DNA of 64,000 nt from Minwuia sp048007105 (GTDB taxonomy: Bacteria > Pseudomonadota > Alphaproteobacteria > Minwuiales > Minwuiaceae), in contig NZ_CP180352.1 in the NCBI RefSeq assembly GCF_048007105.1, forward strand, positions 744,001 to 808,000. Direction: 5' to 3'. Both the position numbers and the translations under genes were made by a program. This document shows positions 1-9,833 of the stretch, piece by piece (positions within the stretch are counted from its first letter, which is position 1; the number at the start of each line of letters is the position of its first letter). Under the pieces are notes generated by a model, which saw only the letters and a program-made list of their open reading frames with translations, had not been told where the DNA came from and did not search any database.

Positions 1-198
1 CCAGGCGGCATCGGACATCGGCGGCAACCAGCCGGTCACGGGATGCCACTCGACCATGGAGAGGCCGGATTCGGTCAGGCGGGTGATGCCGCCGACGACG
101 ACCATCAGGAAGACCAGGCCGGCGACGGCGAACAGCCAGATCGCGACGGCGCGGCGGCCGGACGCGGCGGCGGTGTGGGGAATGGTGGCAGCGCTCAT
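1..198 (-). CDS. ctaA: Heme A synthase, N-terminal part (cut by window edge)
   Basis: Only the first 66 codons are present; the gene runs off the left edge. The product begins MSAATIPHTAAASGRRAVAI, followed by one hydrophobic helix (about residues 20-37) and the conserved stretch GGITRLTESGLSMVEWHPV. This is the first transmembrane helix and following loop of the Cox15/CtaA family. These inner-membrane enzymes oxidise the C8 methyl of heme O to make heme A for cytochrome oxidases. The start ATG (complement of 196-198) follows a short non-coding stretch. Family assignment rests on this short but very characteristic N-terminus; the rest cannot be seen. Confidence 0.88.
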   Translation of the reverse strand, partial: MSAATIPHTAAASGRRAVAIWLFAVAGLVFLMVVVGGITRLTESGLSMVEWHPVTGWLPPMSDAAW

Positions 199-257
199 GC
201 GGCGGGACCTAGCGCCCGGCGGCGTCCGGGGACAGGCGCCGATTGCCGCATGTCCCG

Positions 258-300
258 CCCGGAAAGAAAGAAGCCCCCGGACGGAATCCGGGGGCTTCGC
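258..300 (-). terminator. Intrinsic terminator of the Do-type protease gene
   Basis: An 11-bp perfect stem (270-280 with 288-298) with a 7-nt loop lies 22 bases past the stop of the protease gene. Read on the minus strand it is followed by a T-rich tail (TTTCTTTCC). Confidence 0.8.
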
Positions 301-321
301 TCTTCAACGCTTGCGCGGCGG

Positions 322-1842
322 TCAGCCCTGGTTGAGCCGAACCGCGATGAACAGGCGGTCGTCGCCACGCTGGACCAGCAGCAGCACCGAGCGCGCCTTC
401 GTGTCGGACACGCTCTTGACCTGCTTGGCCACGTCGGACGGGGTGCTCACCGGCTCCTGGTTCACCTCGATGATGACGTCGCCGGCGCGCAGACCCTTCT
501 CGGCGGCCGAGGACTCGGGGGCGACGTCGGTCACGACGGCCCCCTTCTCGGCGTCGATCCCGAACTGGTCGCGGAGCGCGTCAGTCACCGGGCTGAGCTT
601 CAGACCCAGCGAATCGAGCGAGCTTTCGACCGGTTCGGTCGTCTGTTCCGGGTCGACTGCCGCCATTTCCTTCTCGGCGGCCTCGAGCTCGCCCAGGGTC
701 ACCTTGAACTCCTGCTCCTCGCCCTTGCGCCAGACCTTGACCGGGACTTCCTTGCCGACGCCGGTCTCGGCGACGATGCGGGGCAGTTCGCGCATCTCGT
801 CGATGCTGCGGCCGTTGAAGGCGACGATGACGTCGCCCGACTTGATGCCGGCGTCGCCCGCGGGGCTGCTGTCGGTCACACCGGCAACCAGCGCGCCGCG
901 CGGCTGATCCATGCCGAGGCCCTCGGCCAGTTCGGGGGTGACGGTCTGGATGCGGACGCCCAGCCAGCCGCGCTTGGTGCGGCCGAACTTGACCAGCTGG
1001 TCGACGACCGGACGGGCCAGATTGGCGGGCACGGCGAAGCCGATGCCGATGGAGCCGCCGGTCTGGGAGAAGATCGCGGTATTGATGCCGATCACCTCGC
1101 CGTCGACGTTGAACAGCGGACCGCCCGAATTGCCCTTGTTGATCGAGGCATCGGTCTGGATGAAGTCGTCATAGGGTCCGGAGCGGATGTCGCGGCCGCG
1201 GGCCGACACGATACCGGCGGTCACGGTGCCGCCGAGACCCAGCGGATTACCGATCGCAATCACCCAGTCGCCTTCCTCGGCGGCGTCCGAATTGCCCCAG
1301 GGCACGGCGGTCAAGGTGACACCGTCATTCGGCTTCACGCGCAGCACGGCGACGTCGGTCTTCGGATCGGTGCCGACCAGTTCGGCATCCAGGCTCTCGC
1401 CGTCGCTGAAGAAGACGCGGATCTCGTCGGCGCCGTCGATGACGTGGTTGTTGGTGACGATCAGGCCGCCGGCATCGATGACGAAGCCGGAGCCCACCGA
1501 GGTCAGCGAGCGGTTGCCCGGCGCCTGACGGCGGCGCTTGTCGAAGAAGTCCTTGAAGAACTCCTCGAAGGGCGAGCCCTCCGGCACCTGGGGCATCTCG
1601 AAGCCCTCATGCGGCCCGGCCTTGCCGGCCTGCTGGGTTACCTGGATGTTCACCACCGCGGGTTTCAGTTTCTTCACCAGCGGCGCAAAGCTTTCCGGGG
1701 CGGCGCGTGCAAAGCTGGCGGAAGCGGCGGCCATCACCGCCAGCACCATCAGAAACGCCACGCCGTAGCGGACCATCATGGCCCGGTCGTCCCGGGACGC
1801 TGCAACGGCGGCGCGTCCCCTTTCGGGTCGAATGAGTTTCAC
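322..1842 (-). CDS. degP: Do-family periplasmic serine endopeptidase (DegP/MucD type)
   Basis: 506 aa. It has an N-terminal hydrophobic export signal (about residues 24-47), a trypsin-like protease domain with the full triad His133 (NNHVIDG), Asp163 (TDVAVLRV) and Ser239 (GNSGGPLF), then two PDZ domains (about 285-380 and 410-500). This is the usual architecture and length of periplasmic Do proteases, which degrade or refold damaged envelope proteins. The GTG start at 1842 was chosen because AAGGAG lies 8 bases upstream. An internal ATG pair about 21 codons in would still leave a signal peptide. The gene is transcribed alone and ends at a clear hairpin. Confidence 0.93.
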   Translation of the reverse strand: MKLIRPERGRAAVAASRDDRAMMVRYGVAFLMVLAVMAAASASFARAAPESFAPLVKKLKPAVVNIQVTQQAGKAGPHEGFEMPQVPEGSPFEEFFKDFFDKRRRQAPGNRSLTSVGSGFVIDAGGLIVTNNHVIDGADEIRVFFSDGESLDAELVGTDPKTDVAVLRVKPNDGVTLTAVPWGNSDAAEEGDWVIAIGNPLGLGGTVTAGIVSARGRDIRSGPYDDFIQTDASINKGNSGGPLFNVDGEVIGINTAIFSQTGGSIGIGFAVPANLARPVVDQLVKFGRTKRGWLGVRIQTVTPELAEGLGMDQPRGALVAGVTDSSPAGDAGIKSGDVIVAFNGRSIDEMRELPRIVAETGVGKEVPVKVWRKGEEQEFKVTLGELEAAEKEMAAVDPEQTTEPVESSLDSLGLKLSPVTDALRDQFGIDAEKGAVVTDVAPESSAAEKGLRAGDVIIEVNQEPVSTPSDVAKQVKSVSDTKARSVLLLVQRGDDRLFIAVRLNQG

Positions 1843-2042
1843 CGTGTTCGAGCTCCTTCGTTGAAGAACGGGTGGCCTTGGAAGTTCCTACGCATCTATG
1901 CCGCGCGCAGATGCCCTTCAAGCCTCTTCGCGTCCGTTCCGTGGCACGAGAATATGGCGTATTGGGCCGCCAATTTGGCAGAGATTGGGCAATCTGGAAA
2001 ATTATCCGTGCTGATCGCGCGGATGTGAGCGTCCGTGTGGCC

Positions 2043-2495
2043 TCAGGCGGGCAGATCGACGCGGGGATTGTGAATCGCGCCGGCCGCGTAGGCATCGGCC
2101 GCCCGCGCCGAGGCGAGTTGCAGACGCGCACCCGGTGCTGCATGAGCCTCGCCGGGATCGAGCGCGTTCATGACATGCGCGCCAACATCCTCGCCGGTCG
2201 CCATCTCGATGCCGAGATTGGCCGCGGACGAAGCCAGCCCGATGAAACCGCCGAACAGGAAGCCGCCGGCCAGCCGCGCCGGCGCGCCGATCTCGTCGCC
2301 GCTGTAGTGGCGGTAGATCGAGGAAACGATGGGGATATGCTGCAGCGGGTTCACGACATCGACGAGATCCCAGAAGCCGAAGCCGTCATCTTCCTTCGGT
2401 CCGGGCCCCGGTCTCGACGCGCCCGCCGACGTCTCGTCGATCGACGGAGGCGCTTCGCCGCGCTGGGGCAGGAAATTGCCGAGAGCCAGTACCAT
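2043..2495 (-). CDS. Conserved small protein of unknown function
   Basis: 150 aa. The central part (about residues 45-95) contains a proline-rich segment, NPLQHIPIVSSIYRHYSGD, followed by a glycine/alanine-rich hydrophobic stretch (GGFLFGGFIGLASSAANLG) that could be a membrane helix or glycine-zipper hairpin. The C-terminus is alanine-rich. I recognise it as a conserved-hypothetical type common in alphaproteobacteria but know no function for it. It lies between ribA and degP on the same strand. Codon use matches its neighbours. Confidence 0.7.
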   Translation of the reverse strand: MVLALGNFLPQRGEAPPSIDETSAGASRPGPGPKEDDGFGFWDLVDVVNPLQHIPIVSSIYRHYSGDEIGAPARLAGGFLFGGFIGLASSAANLGIEMATGEDVGAHVMNALDPGEAHAAPGARLQLASARAADAYAAGAIHNPRVDLPA

Positions 2496-2596
2496 GGCCC
2501 GGACGAAGCAAGCCGCAGGCCAGACCTAACTGTCTGATTTTCCTGAATCCCATGCGCCGCCCGGAGCCCATCCCCGGCAATTCTGGCCGGGTGCGG

Positions 2597-3700
2597 CTAC
2601 AGATAATGCCCGGTCCGGTTCTTCTTGGTTTCCAGATAGTCGGCATTGTGCGGGTTGGACGGGAAGCTGTGCGGCACCCGTTCGGCGACCTCGATCCCCT
2701 CGCCTTCCAGGCCTTCGACCTTTGAGGGATTGTTGGTCATCAGCCGCACGGACGCGAAGCCGAGCTGTTTCAGCATTTCCGCCGCCGGCGCGAACAGCCG
2801 CTCGTCGGTCTCGAAGCCGACGCGCAGATTGGCGTCGACGGTATCGAAGCCCTGATCCTGCAGCGCATAGGCCCGGAGCTTGTTGATCAGGCCGATGCCG
2901 CGGCCCTCCTGCGCCATGTAGAGCAGGACGCCGTTGCCTTCCTTCGCAATGGCCTCCAGCGCGCCCTTCAGCTGCTCTCCGCAGTCGCATTTCATCGAGC
3001 CCAGCAGGTCGCCGGTGAAGCACTCCGAATGCAGCCGCGCCAGCACCGGCTTGTCACGTGGCGGGTCGCCGATCACCAGGGCGAGGTGCTCCAGCCCGCC
3101 ATCGGCGGGGCGGAAGGAGAGAATGCGCGTGTTCTCGGCCGCCCAGAGCGGCAGCCGCGCCGAGGCGACCGGCGTCAGTTCGGCGGCCGCGTCGAGATTC
3201 CGGGCAATCACGTCCGCCGCGGGCACCGACATCAGCCCGCGCGCGGCGGCATCCGCATCGCCCAGTTCGGCCACCAGCACGGCGGGCAGCAGGCGGGCCA
3301 GCTTGGCCAGCGCGACCCCGGCCACGGCATAGTCGGGCGCGTCGCCCTTCACCTGCCGGAACGGCCCACGCAGCCCGCCATCGAGATCGTGCGCCGGATC
3401 GGAGATCTTCGAGGCCAGGTCGGCGGTCAGCCGCGCATCCAGCGGCACCAGCTGCACCGGCCCGCCCGAAGGCAGGATATGCAGCACGTTGGCCCGCTCC
3501 GGCGTCAGCGCCAGCCAGGCCTGACCGACTGCCAGAGCGAGGAATTCCTCGACATCGGCGGCGCTGGCGGTTTCCACCGACAGCGCCACGCCGGTCTGCC
3601 CCGCGCCCCGGATCACGACGGGCAGGCCGCGGCGGAGATCCGCTGCCGCGCGGTCGGCGTATCGGACGGCAGCAAGCCGGGTGCGGGAATCGGAAACCAT
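2597..3700 (-). CDS. ribA: GTP cyclohydrolase II with a degenerate N-terminal domain
   Basis: 367 aa. The C-terminal ~200 residues are a complete GTP cyclohydrolase II: the zinc ligands appear in HSECFTGDLLGSMKCDCGEQ, followed by AQEGRGIGLINK and MTNNPSKVEGL. The enzyme converts GTP to 2,5-diamino-6-ribosylamino-pyrimidinone phosphate, the first step of riboflavin synthesis. The N-terminal ~165 residues resemble a remnant of the DHBP synthase (RibB) domain found in bifunctional RibBA, but I do not see the acidic catalytic cluster of active RibB. It is therefore probably monofunctional. No other rib genes are nearby. Confidence 0.92.
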   Translation of the reverse strand: MVSDSRTRLAAVRYADRAAADLRRGLPVVIRGAGQTGVALSVETASAADVEEFLALAVGQAWLALTPERANVLHILPSGGPVQLVPLDARLTADLASKISDPAHDLDGGLRGPFRQVKGDAPDYAVAGVALAKLARLLPAVLVAELGDADAAARGLMSVPAADVIARNLDAAAELTPVASARLPLWAAENTRILSFRPADGGLEHLALVIGDPPRDKPVLARLHSECFTGDLLGSMKCDCGEQLKGALEAIAKEGNGVLLYMAQEGRGIGLINKLRAYALQDQGFDTVDANLRVGFETDERLFAPAAEMLKQLGFASVRLMTNNPSKVEGLEGEGIEVAERVPHSFPSNPHNADYLETKKNRTGHYL

Positions 3701-3883
3701 GCCGTCCTATATCCCGGCGCCGGGCGGACTTGAAGCCGCTTCCGCCGGGCAGCCGTTCTGCGGCCATGCTCACGAAGCGGTGACAGACGCGCGAGCGTGA
3801 CCGCGAAAGGTTGAATTGACGGCGTCGCGATCAAATCTTTTGCACGCGCACCAATCGTGAATTGACAGCGGGGGTTTTCGAGA

Positions 3884-4573
3884 ATGCTGAGCGGCAAGCG
3901 CATCTTGCTGGTGGACGATGACGGCGCCCTGCGCCAGACGCTCGCCGAACAGCTGGAACTGCACGAGGAATTCGAGACCGTGCAGGTGAACAGCGGTCAG
4001 GCCGGCATCGAGGCCGCGAGGCACGACCATTTCGACCTGATCCTGCTGGATGTCGGACTGCCGGACACCGACGGCCGCGAGGTCTGCCGGGCGCTGCGCA
4101 AGCACGGCTTCAAGATGCCGATCATCATGCTGACGGGCGCCGATTCGGAAGCCGAGGAAATCCTCGGCCTGGAGAGCGGCGCCAACGACTACATCACCAA
4201 GCCCTTCAAGGTCGCGGTGCTGCTGGCGCGGATCCGAGGCCAGTTGCGCCAGCACGAACAGTCCGAGGACGCGGTCTTCACCATCGGGCCCTACAGCTTC
4301 CGCCCCGCCCAGAAGCTGATGGTCCACAAGGAGACCGAGAAGAAGATCCGGCTGACCGAGAAGGAAACCTCGATCCTGAAATATCTCTTCCGCGCCGGCG
4401 AGAAGGCCATCGGCCGCGACACGCTGCTGCACGAGGTCTGGGGCTACAATGCGGGCGTCACCACGCACACGCTGGAGACCCATGTCTACCGGCTGCGCCA
4501 GAAGATCGAACCCGTACCCTCGGAAGCCCAGCTGCTGGTGACCGAACCGGGCGGCTACAAGCTGGTGCCGTAA
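3884..4573 (+). CDS. OmpR/PhoB-family response regulator, CenR-like
   Basis: 229 aa. The receiver domain (residues 5-120) has acidic residues DDD at 11-13, phospho-acceptor Asp56 (DLILLDVGLP) and Lys106 (ITKPF). A winged-helix DNA-binding domain (about 135-229) ends in THTLETHVYRLRQKIEP and GGYKLVP. It should act as a phosphorylation-controlled transcription factor in the cytoplasm. No histidine kinase is adjacent, so it is an orphan regulator here. The N-terminus recalls the essential CenR regulators of alphaproteobacteria, but the ChvI family, whose genes often lie by pckA, is an alternative. It is convergent with pckA. Confidence 0.88.
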   Translation: MLSGKRILLVDDDGALRQTLAEQLELHEEFETVQVNSGQAGIEAARHDHFDLILLDVGLPDTDGREVCRALRKHGFKMPIIMLTGADSEAEEILGLESGANDYITKPFKVAVLLARIRGQLRQHEQSEDAVFTIGPYSFRPAQKLMVHKETEKKIRLTEKETSILKYLFRAGEKAIGRDTLLHEVWGYNAGVTTHTLETHVYRLRQKIEPVPSEAQLLVTEPGGYKLVP

Positions 4574-4599
4574 CAGACCGCTTCAGACATCGGACAAGA

Positions 4600-4640
4600 A
4601 AAAAGCCCCCGGGGCGCAAACCCCGGGGGCTTCGTGTTTC
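4600..4640. terminator. Bidirectional intrinsic terminator
   Basis: A 12-bp stem (4603-4614 with 4621-4632) with a 6-nt loop lies between the convergent response-regulator and pckA genes. The minus-strand side is followed by TTTTCTTG, so it is strongest for pckA. Confidence 0.85.
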
Positions 4641-4655
4641 AGGCCTCAGCCGCGG

Positions 4656-6266
<1,611 letters not shown>

Positions 6267-6561
6267 GCTTTCCTCCCGATGGATGGGTCCCGTTCCGGCG
6301 CGTTTCGCATGGCCGGAAAATAGTACCGGGCGACGCCGCAATCCCTGCGCCATCCACCCGTGCCGCACACTGTCACGAAAACGTCGCCAACATATCCATG
6401 GGCGTCTCTTATTCAACCCGATTCGGACCGGAAAACTGTGCGAAAGTGCCGCATTTGTTGATAACCGATTGCAACAGGGGGGGGGCGGCCCGGCCAGGCG
6501 GCTTGCGCGGCGGCGCGCTGGCGGCCATATGCAGGGGTGAACGCAAGCTTCGGAGGCGGAC

Positions 6562-6865
6562 ATGCAGACCCGTAACCCCCTGTTCGACGACCTGTCCCGG
6601 GTAATGACCTCGGCCGCCGGCGCCTTCCAGGGCGCGCGCGACGAGGTCGAGGCGCGGGTGCGCACGCACCTCGAGCGGATCGTTGCCGACATGGACCTGG
6701 TGGACCGCGACGAGTTCGAGGCGGTGAAGGAAATGGCCGCCAATGCGCGGGCCGAAAACGAGCGTCTTGCGGCCGAAATCGAAATCGCTGAAGCAGGAAC
6801 TGGCGAAGGCGAAGAAGACCCGCCGCGCGGCCCCCCGGAAAAAGGCTGCCGAACCAGACGCTTAA
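6562..6865 (+). pseudogene. ubiK: UbiK-family accessory factor (BMFP domain), frameshifted
   Basis: The frame from ATG 6562 encodes MQTRNPLFDDLSRVMTSAAG and a coiled-coil helix typical of UbiK/YqiC (BMFP domain), a small helical factor that assists the soluble ubiquinone-biosynthesis complex. At codon 74 the frame drifts into an unlikely C-terminus. Moving one base forward at 6785 restores SLKQELAKAKKTRRAAPRKK and a stop at 6863-6865. That gives 100 aa, the expected length and a typical lysine-rich tail. The site is GAAATC with an A-triplet at 6782-6784, so one extra A is the simplest explanation. The next gene (ybjN-like) is its usual partner. Confidence 0.8.
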
Positions 6866-6995
6866 GTCGCCGCAAATCGGCGATTGACGGAGGAATCCTC
6901 CAACTCCTAGCCTAGATGTGGCGTCGCGATTCGCCGGCGCCAACCATATGTGCCGGCAACATCCTGTTCCCGGCCAGGCAGGGAGACCGATCGCC

Positions 6996-7499
6996 ATGAG
7001 CATGATGATCGAACTCGCCGAGACCGCCGCCGTCAATCCGCTGGATGCCGTAGAGGACTTCGTCGACGCCAATGAATGGCCGGCGGACCGCTCTGCGTCC
7101 GACGAGATGACCGTGGGCGTGTCGGGCAAGTGGTGCGACTTTCACCTCTGGGTGTCCTGGCGCCCGGAAATCAGTTCGATGCACTTTGCCTGCGTCTTCG
7201 ACCTGAAGGTGCCCGCGTCCCGCCAGCCGGACCTGCACGAACTGCTGGCTCTGGCCAACGAGCGCATGTCGATCGGCCATTTCGATGTCTGGCGCGACGA
7301 GGGGCTGCTGCTGTTCCGGCACGCGCTGCTGCTCGGCCGCGACGGCGAGGTGGAACCCGGCCAGATCGAGGCCCTGTTCGACATCGCCTTCACCGAATGC
7401 GAACGCTTCTTCCCCGCGGTCCAGTACGTCCTCTGGGGCGGCAAGTCCGCCGCCGAAGCCGCCGATACCGCCATGATGGAGTGCGTCGGAGAGGCGTAA
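6996..7499 (+). CDS. YbjN domain-containing protein
   Basis: 167 aa, starting at ATG 6996 (MSMMIELAETAAVNPLDAVE) behind GGGAG. The body has the alternating strand/helix pattern of YbjN proteins, with WCDFHLWVSWRPEISSMHF in the first sheet and a C-terminal helix ending VLWGGKSAAEAADTAMMECV, a tail I associate with the alphaproteobacterial group. YbjN proteins resemble the type III secretion chaperone fold; their exact biochemical role is not settled. The gene lies 130 bases after ubiK in the order usual for alphaproteobacteria. The proC gene that often follows is absent; a repeat-rich spacer comes next. Confidence 0.82.
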   Translation: MSMMIELAETAAVNPLDAVEDFVDANEWPADRSASDEMTVGVSGKWCDFHLWVSWRPEISSMHFACVFDLKVPASRQPDLHELLALANERMSIGHFDVWRDEGLLLFRHALLLGRDGEVEPGQIEALFDIAFTECERFFPAVQYVLWGGKSAAEAADTAMMECVGEA

Positions 7500-7520
7500 G
7501 GAGACCGACAGACCCGCAGC

Positions 7521-7570
7521 GGTCACCCCCGAAGGCGCAGCCACTCGGGGTCCGGGGCTGCCTCGCAGCC
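7521..7570 (+). repeat. Dispersed palindromic element, family A, degenerate copy
   Basis: Begins GGTCACCCCCGA and contains CTCGGGGTCCGG. It resembles the copy at 7642-7692 and, inverted, those at 51.1 and 52.2 kb. It lies directly after the ybjN-like gene. Confidence 0.65.
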
Positions 7571-7587
7571 ACGCTCATCGTTAGACC

Positions 7588-7612
7588 GGATGCCCGCGCA
7601 AGGCGGGCATGA
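7588..7612. repeat. Hairpin element, family B (ATGCCCGC/GCGGGCAT)
   Basis: ATGCCCGC and GGCGGGCAT flank a short loop. The same arms recur at 51078-51098, again next to a family A element, so A and B form a composite. Confidence 0.65.
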
Positions 7613-7641
7613 CCAGCTTCCTTGGCCGCCTGTGCCTGTCT

Positions 7642-7740
7642 GGTCACCCCCGATGGCCCGAAGGGTCACTCGGGGGTCCGGAGCGGCTTCGCAGAAAGGT
7701 CATTGTGGCCGGATACCCGTGATAGTCCGGCATGACCGCT
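7642..7740 (+). repeat. Composite palindromic element, family A plus hairpin
   Basis: GGTCACCCCCGATGGCCC through CTCGGGGGTCCGGAGCGGC, then a GCCGGA/TCCGGC hairpin at 7708-7731. In reverse complement it aligns closely with 52131-52197, including the AATGAC and AAGCCGCTCCGGACC flanks. It is non-coding and lies between convergent genes. Confidence 0.75.
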
Positions 7741-7762
7741 TCGGATCGAACGTGGAGGAGCC

Positions 7763-8683
7763 TCAGCTCAGCAGCATGGCCGAGAGCTTGCGGCGGGTCG
7801 GCTTGACCAGCGGGTCCTTCGGGCCCCAGGCCTCGAAGAGCTGCAGCAGCTTCTTGCGCGCGCCGTCCTCGTTCCACTCGCGGTCGTGCTCGACGATGTG
7901 CAGCAGATGCGCGGCGGCGTCTTCCTTCCGGTTCACCGCCAGCAACGCCTCGGCCAGCTGGAAGCGGACATCCGAACTCGACGGATCGGTCTCAAGTTCG
8001 CCCTCAAGCCGCGTGACGTCTTCCGACGCGCCCGGATCGGCCGCGTTCTTCGCCAGATCCAGCGCGGCGCGGGCGCCGCTGACCTCGGCATGGTTGGCGA
8101 TCGAGGCCGGCGCCTGATCCAGCACCTGCTCCGCCGCCTCCAGTTCGCCCAGTTCGATATAGGCGCGCGCCAGTCCGCCGAAGCCCTCGGGGCTCTCCGG
8201 GTCTTCCTCCAGCAGCGCCGCCCAGGCCTGCGCCGCGCGGGCGTGATCGCCGGCCTCGACGGCCTGCCGGGCCGCCTCGATGATCTCGTCGGCCGGGCTG
8301 GGGCCGATGCCGCCGGCGACGCGGTCGATGAACTCGCGCACCTGGCTCTCGGGCAGCGCGCCCATGAAGCCGTCCACAGGCTGACCGTCCTTGAAGGCGA
8401 ACACGGCCGGGATCGACTGGATGCGCATCTGCTGCGCGATCTGCTGGTTCTCGTCGATATTGACCTTCACCAGCTTCACCTTGCCGCCGGCCTGAGTGAC
8501 GACCTTCTCCAGGATCGGCGTCAGCTGCTTGCACGGCCCGCACCACGGCGCCCAGAAATCCACCAGCACGGGCTGCTCGCGGGAGGCATCGACGACATCG
8601 GCCATGAAGGTCTGCATGTCGCTGTCCTTGATCAGGTCCGCGGGAGCGCCGCCCGCTTCCGCGCCGCCAATAATCGTTTCCAT
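7763..8683 (-). CDS. Thioredoxin-TPR protein (CnoX/YbbN-like co-chaperone)
   Basis: 306 aa. The N-terminal thioredoxin domain (about residues 20-125) keeps the redox motif WCGPCK (Cys48, Cys51) and the cis-Pro region SIPAVFAF. The C-terminal half (about 135-306) is helical TPR-like sequence rich in alanine and glutamate. This domain pair matches the CnoX (YbbN) family, which pairs redox or holdase activity with delivery of clients to chaperones. E. coli CnoX has SXXC, whereas this protein retains both cysteines, as in many alphaproteobacteria. It is divergent from cbiD. Confidence 0.9.
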   Translation of the reverse strand: METIIGGAEAGGAPADLIKDSDMQTFMADVVDASREQPVLVDFWAPWCGPCKQLTPILEKVVTQAGGKVKLVKVNIDENQQIAQQMRIQSIPAVFAFKDGQPVDGFMGALPESQVREFIDRVAGGIGPSPADEIIEAARQAVEAGDHARAAQAWAALLEEDPESPEGFGGLARAYIELGELEAAEQVLDQAPASIANHAEVSGARAALDLAKNAADPGASEDVTRLEGELETDPSSSDVRFQLAEALLAVNRKEDAAAHLLHIVEHDREWNEDGARKKLLQLFEAWGPKDPLVKPTRRKLSAMLLS

Positions 8684-8771
8684 ACCCGTCCGTCCCCTTC
8701 AGGATTGTTCGCGTCCGCGTCATGTAGAACGTCCGGGCGGCAAGGGCAACGGAGGGGCCACAGTTCCTGAC

Positions 8772-9833
8772 ATGCGCGAGGGCGAGGACAGACCGCTCAG
8801 GACCGGATGGACGACCGGCGCCTGCGCCACCGCAGCGTCGAAGGCGGCCTTCACCGCGCTGGTGACCGGACAGTGCCCGGAGTCGGTCACGATCACCCTG
8901 CCGCGCGGCCAGACGCCCGTCTTCAGTATCGCCTTTCAGGGGTTTGCCGAGGACAGTGTCTCGGCCGGCGTGGTCAAGGATGCGGGCGACGACCCGGACG
9001 TCACCCACGGCGCACTGATCGTCGCCACCGTCCGCCGCCTGCCGGAAGGCTCGGGCGTGCGGTTCCGCGCCGGGCCGGGCGTCGGGACGGTGACGAAACC
9101 CGGCCTGCCATTGCCGCCGGGCGAGCCGGCGATCAATCCCGTCCCCCGCGACATGATGCGGGCGGCGGTCTTCGAGACCGCCAGCGCGCTCGGCGTCCCG
9201 GGCGATCTGGAGATCGAGATCTCGGTGCCCGGCGGCGAGGAACTGGCCGAGAAGACCTGGAACGGGCGGCTGGGCATCGTCGGCGGCCTCTCGATTCTGG
9301 GGACGACCGGCATCGTGAAGCCCTTCTCCTGCTCGGCCTGGATCGCCTCGATCCATCGCGGGATCGACGTCGCCGTCGCGAATGGTTTCACGCATGTCGC
9401 CGCCGCCACCGGCTCCACCTCGGAGGCCGCGGTCCGGGCGAAGTACGGTCTCGCCGAGGAGCACGTGCTGGACATGGGCGACTTCATCGGCGGGACGCTG
9501 AAATATCTGAAGACGCATCCCGTGCCGCGTCTGACCATCGCCGGCGGCTTCGCCAAGATGACCAAGTTCGCGCAGGGCGCCAACGACCTGCATTCCGGCC
9601 GCAGCCAGGTGGATATCGCGGCATTGGCAAGACTCGCAGGGTCGGCAGAAATCGGCCGGGCCTCGACCGCCAAGCATGCGCTGGACCTCGCCACCGAGGC
9701 CGGCATCGATCTGGCCGGGATGGTCGCCGCCCGGGCGCAGGAACGGGCCGAAGCGCAGCTTGACGGCAGCGGCGTCGCCGTCGGGATCATGATCACCGAC
9801 CGTCAGGGCCGGATCGTGGCGGAAGCCGGATGA
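8772..9833 (+). CDS. cbiD: Cobalt-precorrin-5B C1-methyltransferase
   Basis: 353 aa, with the N-terminal family signature RTGWTTGACATAASKAA, then GIVGGLSILGTTGIV and GGFAKMTKFAQGANDLHSGRS, all characteristic of CbiD. It methylates C1 of the corrin ring during cobalamin synthesis. I start at ATG 8772; the reading frame is open further upstream but runs into the thioredoxin gene's promoter region, and GGAGGGG sits about 14 bases before the ATG. The last codon overlaps the cobK start (ATGA), so the two genes are translationally coupled. No cobalamin riboswitch is apparent in the 88-bp gap upstream. Confidence 0.94.
   Translation: MREGEDRPLRTGWTTGACATAASKAAFTALVTGQCPESVTITLPRGQTPVFSIAFQGFAEDSVSAGVVKDAGDDPDVTHGALIVATVRRLPEGSGVRFRAGPGVGTVTKPGLPLPPGEPAINPVPRDMMRAAVFETASALGVPGDLEIEISVPGGEELAEKTWNGRLGIVGGLSILGTTGIVKPFSCSAWIASIHRGIDVAVANGFTHVAAATGSTSEAAVRAKYGLAEEHVLDMGDFIGGTLKYLKTHPVPRLTIAGGFAKMTKFAQGANDLHSGRSQVDIAALARLAGSAEIGRASTAKHALDLATEAGIDLAGMVAARAQERAEAQLDGSGVAVGIMITDRQGRIVAEAG

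Noticed and set aside
6267..6875. N-terminal extension of pckA by about 200 residues
   Set aside because: The extension has no family similarity and overlaps ubiK; GTG 6266 has a good ribosome binding site and gives the normal length.
8684..8771. Cobalamin riboswitch before cbiD
   Set aside because: The gap is only 88 bases and no B12-box-like sequence was seen.
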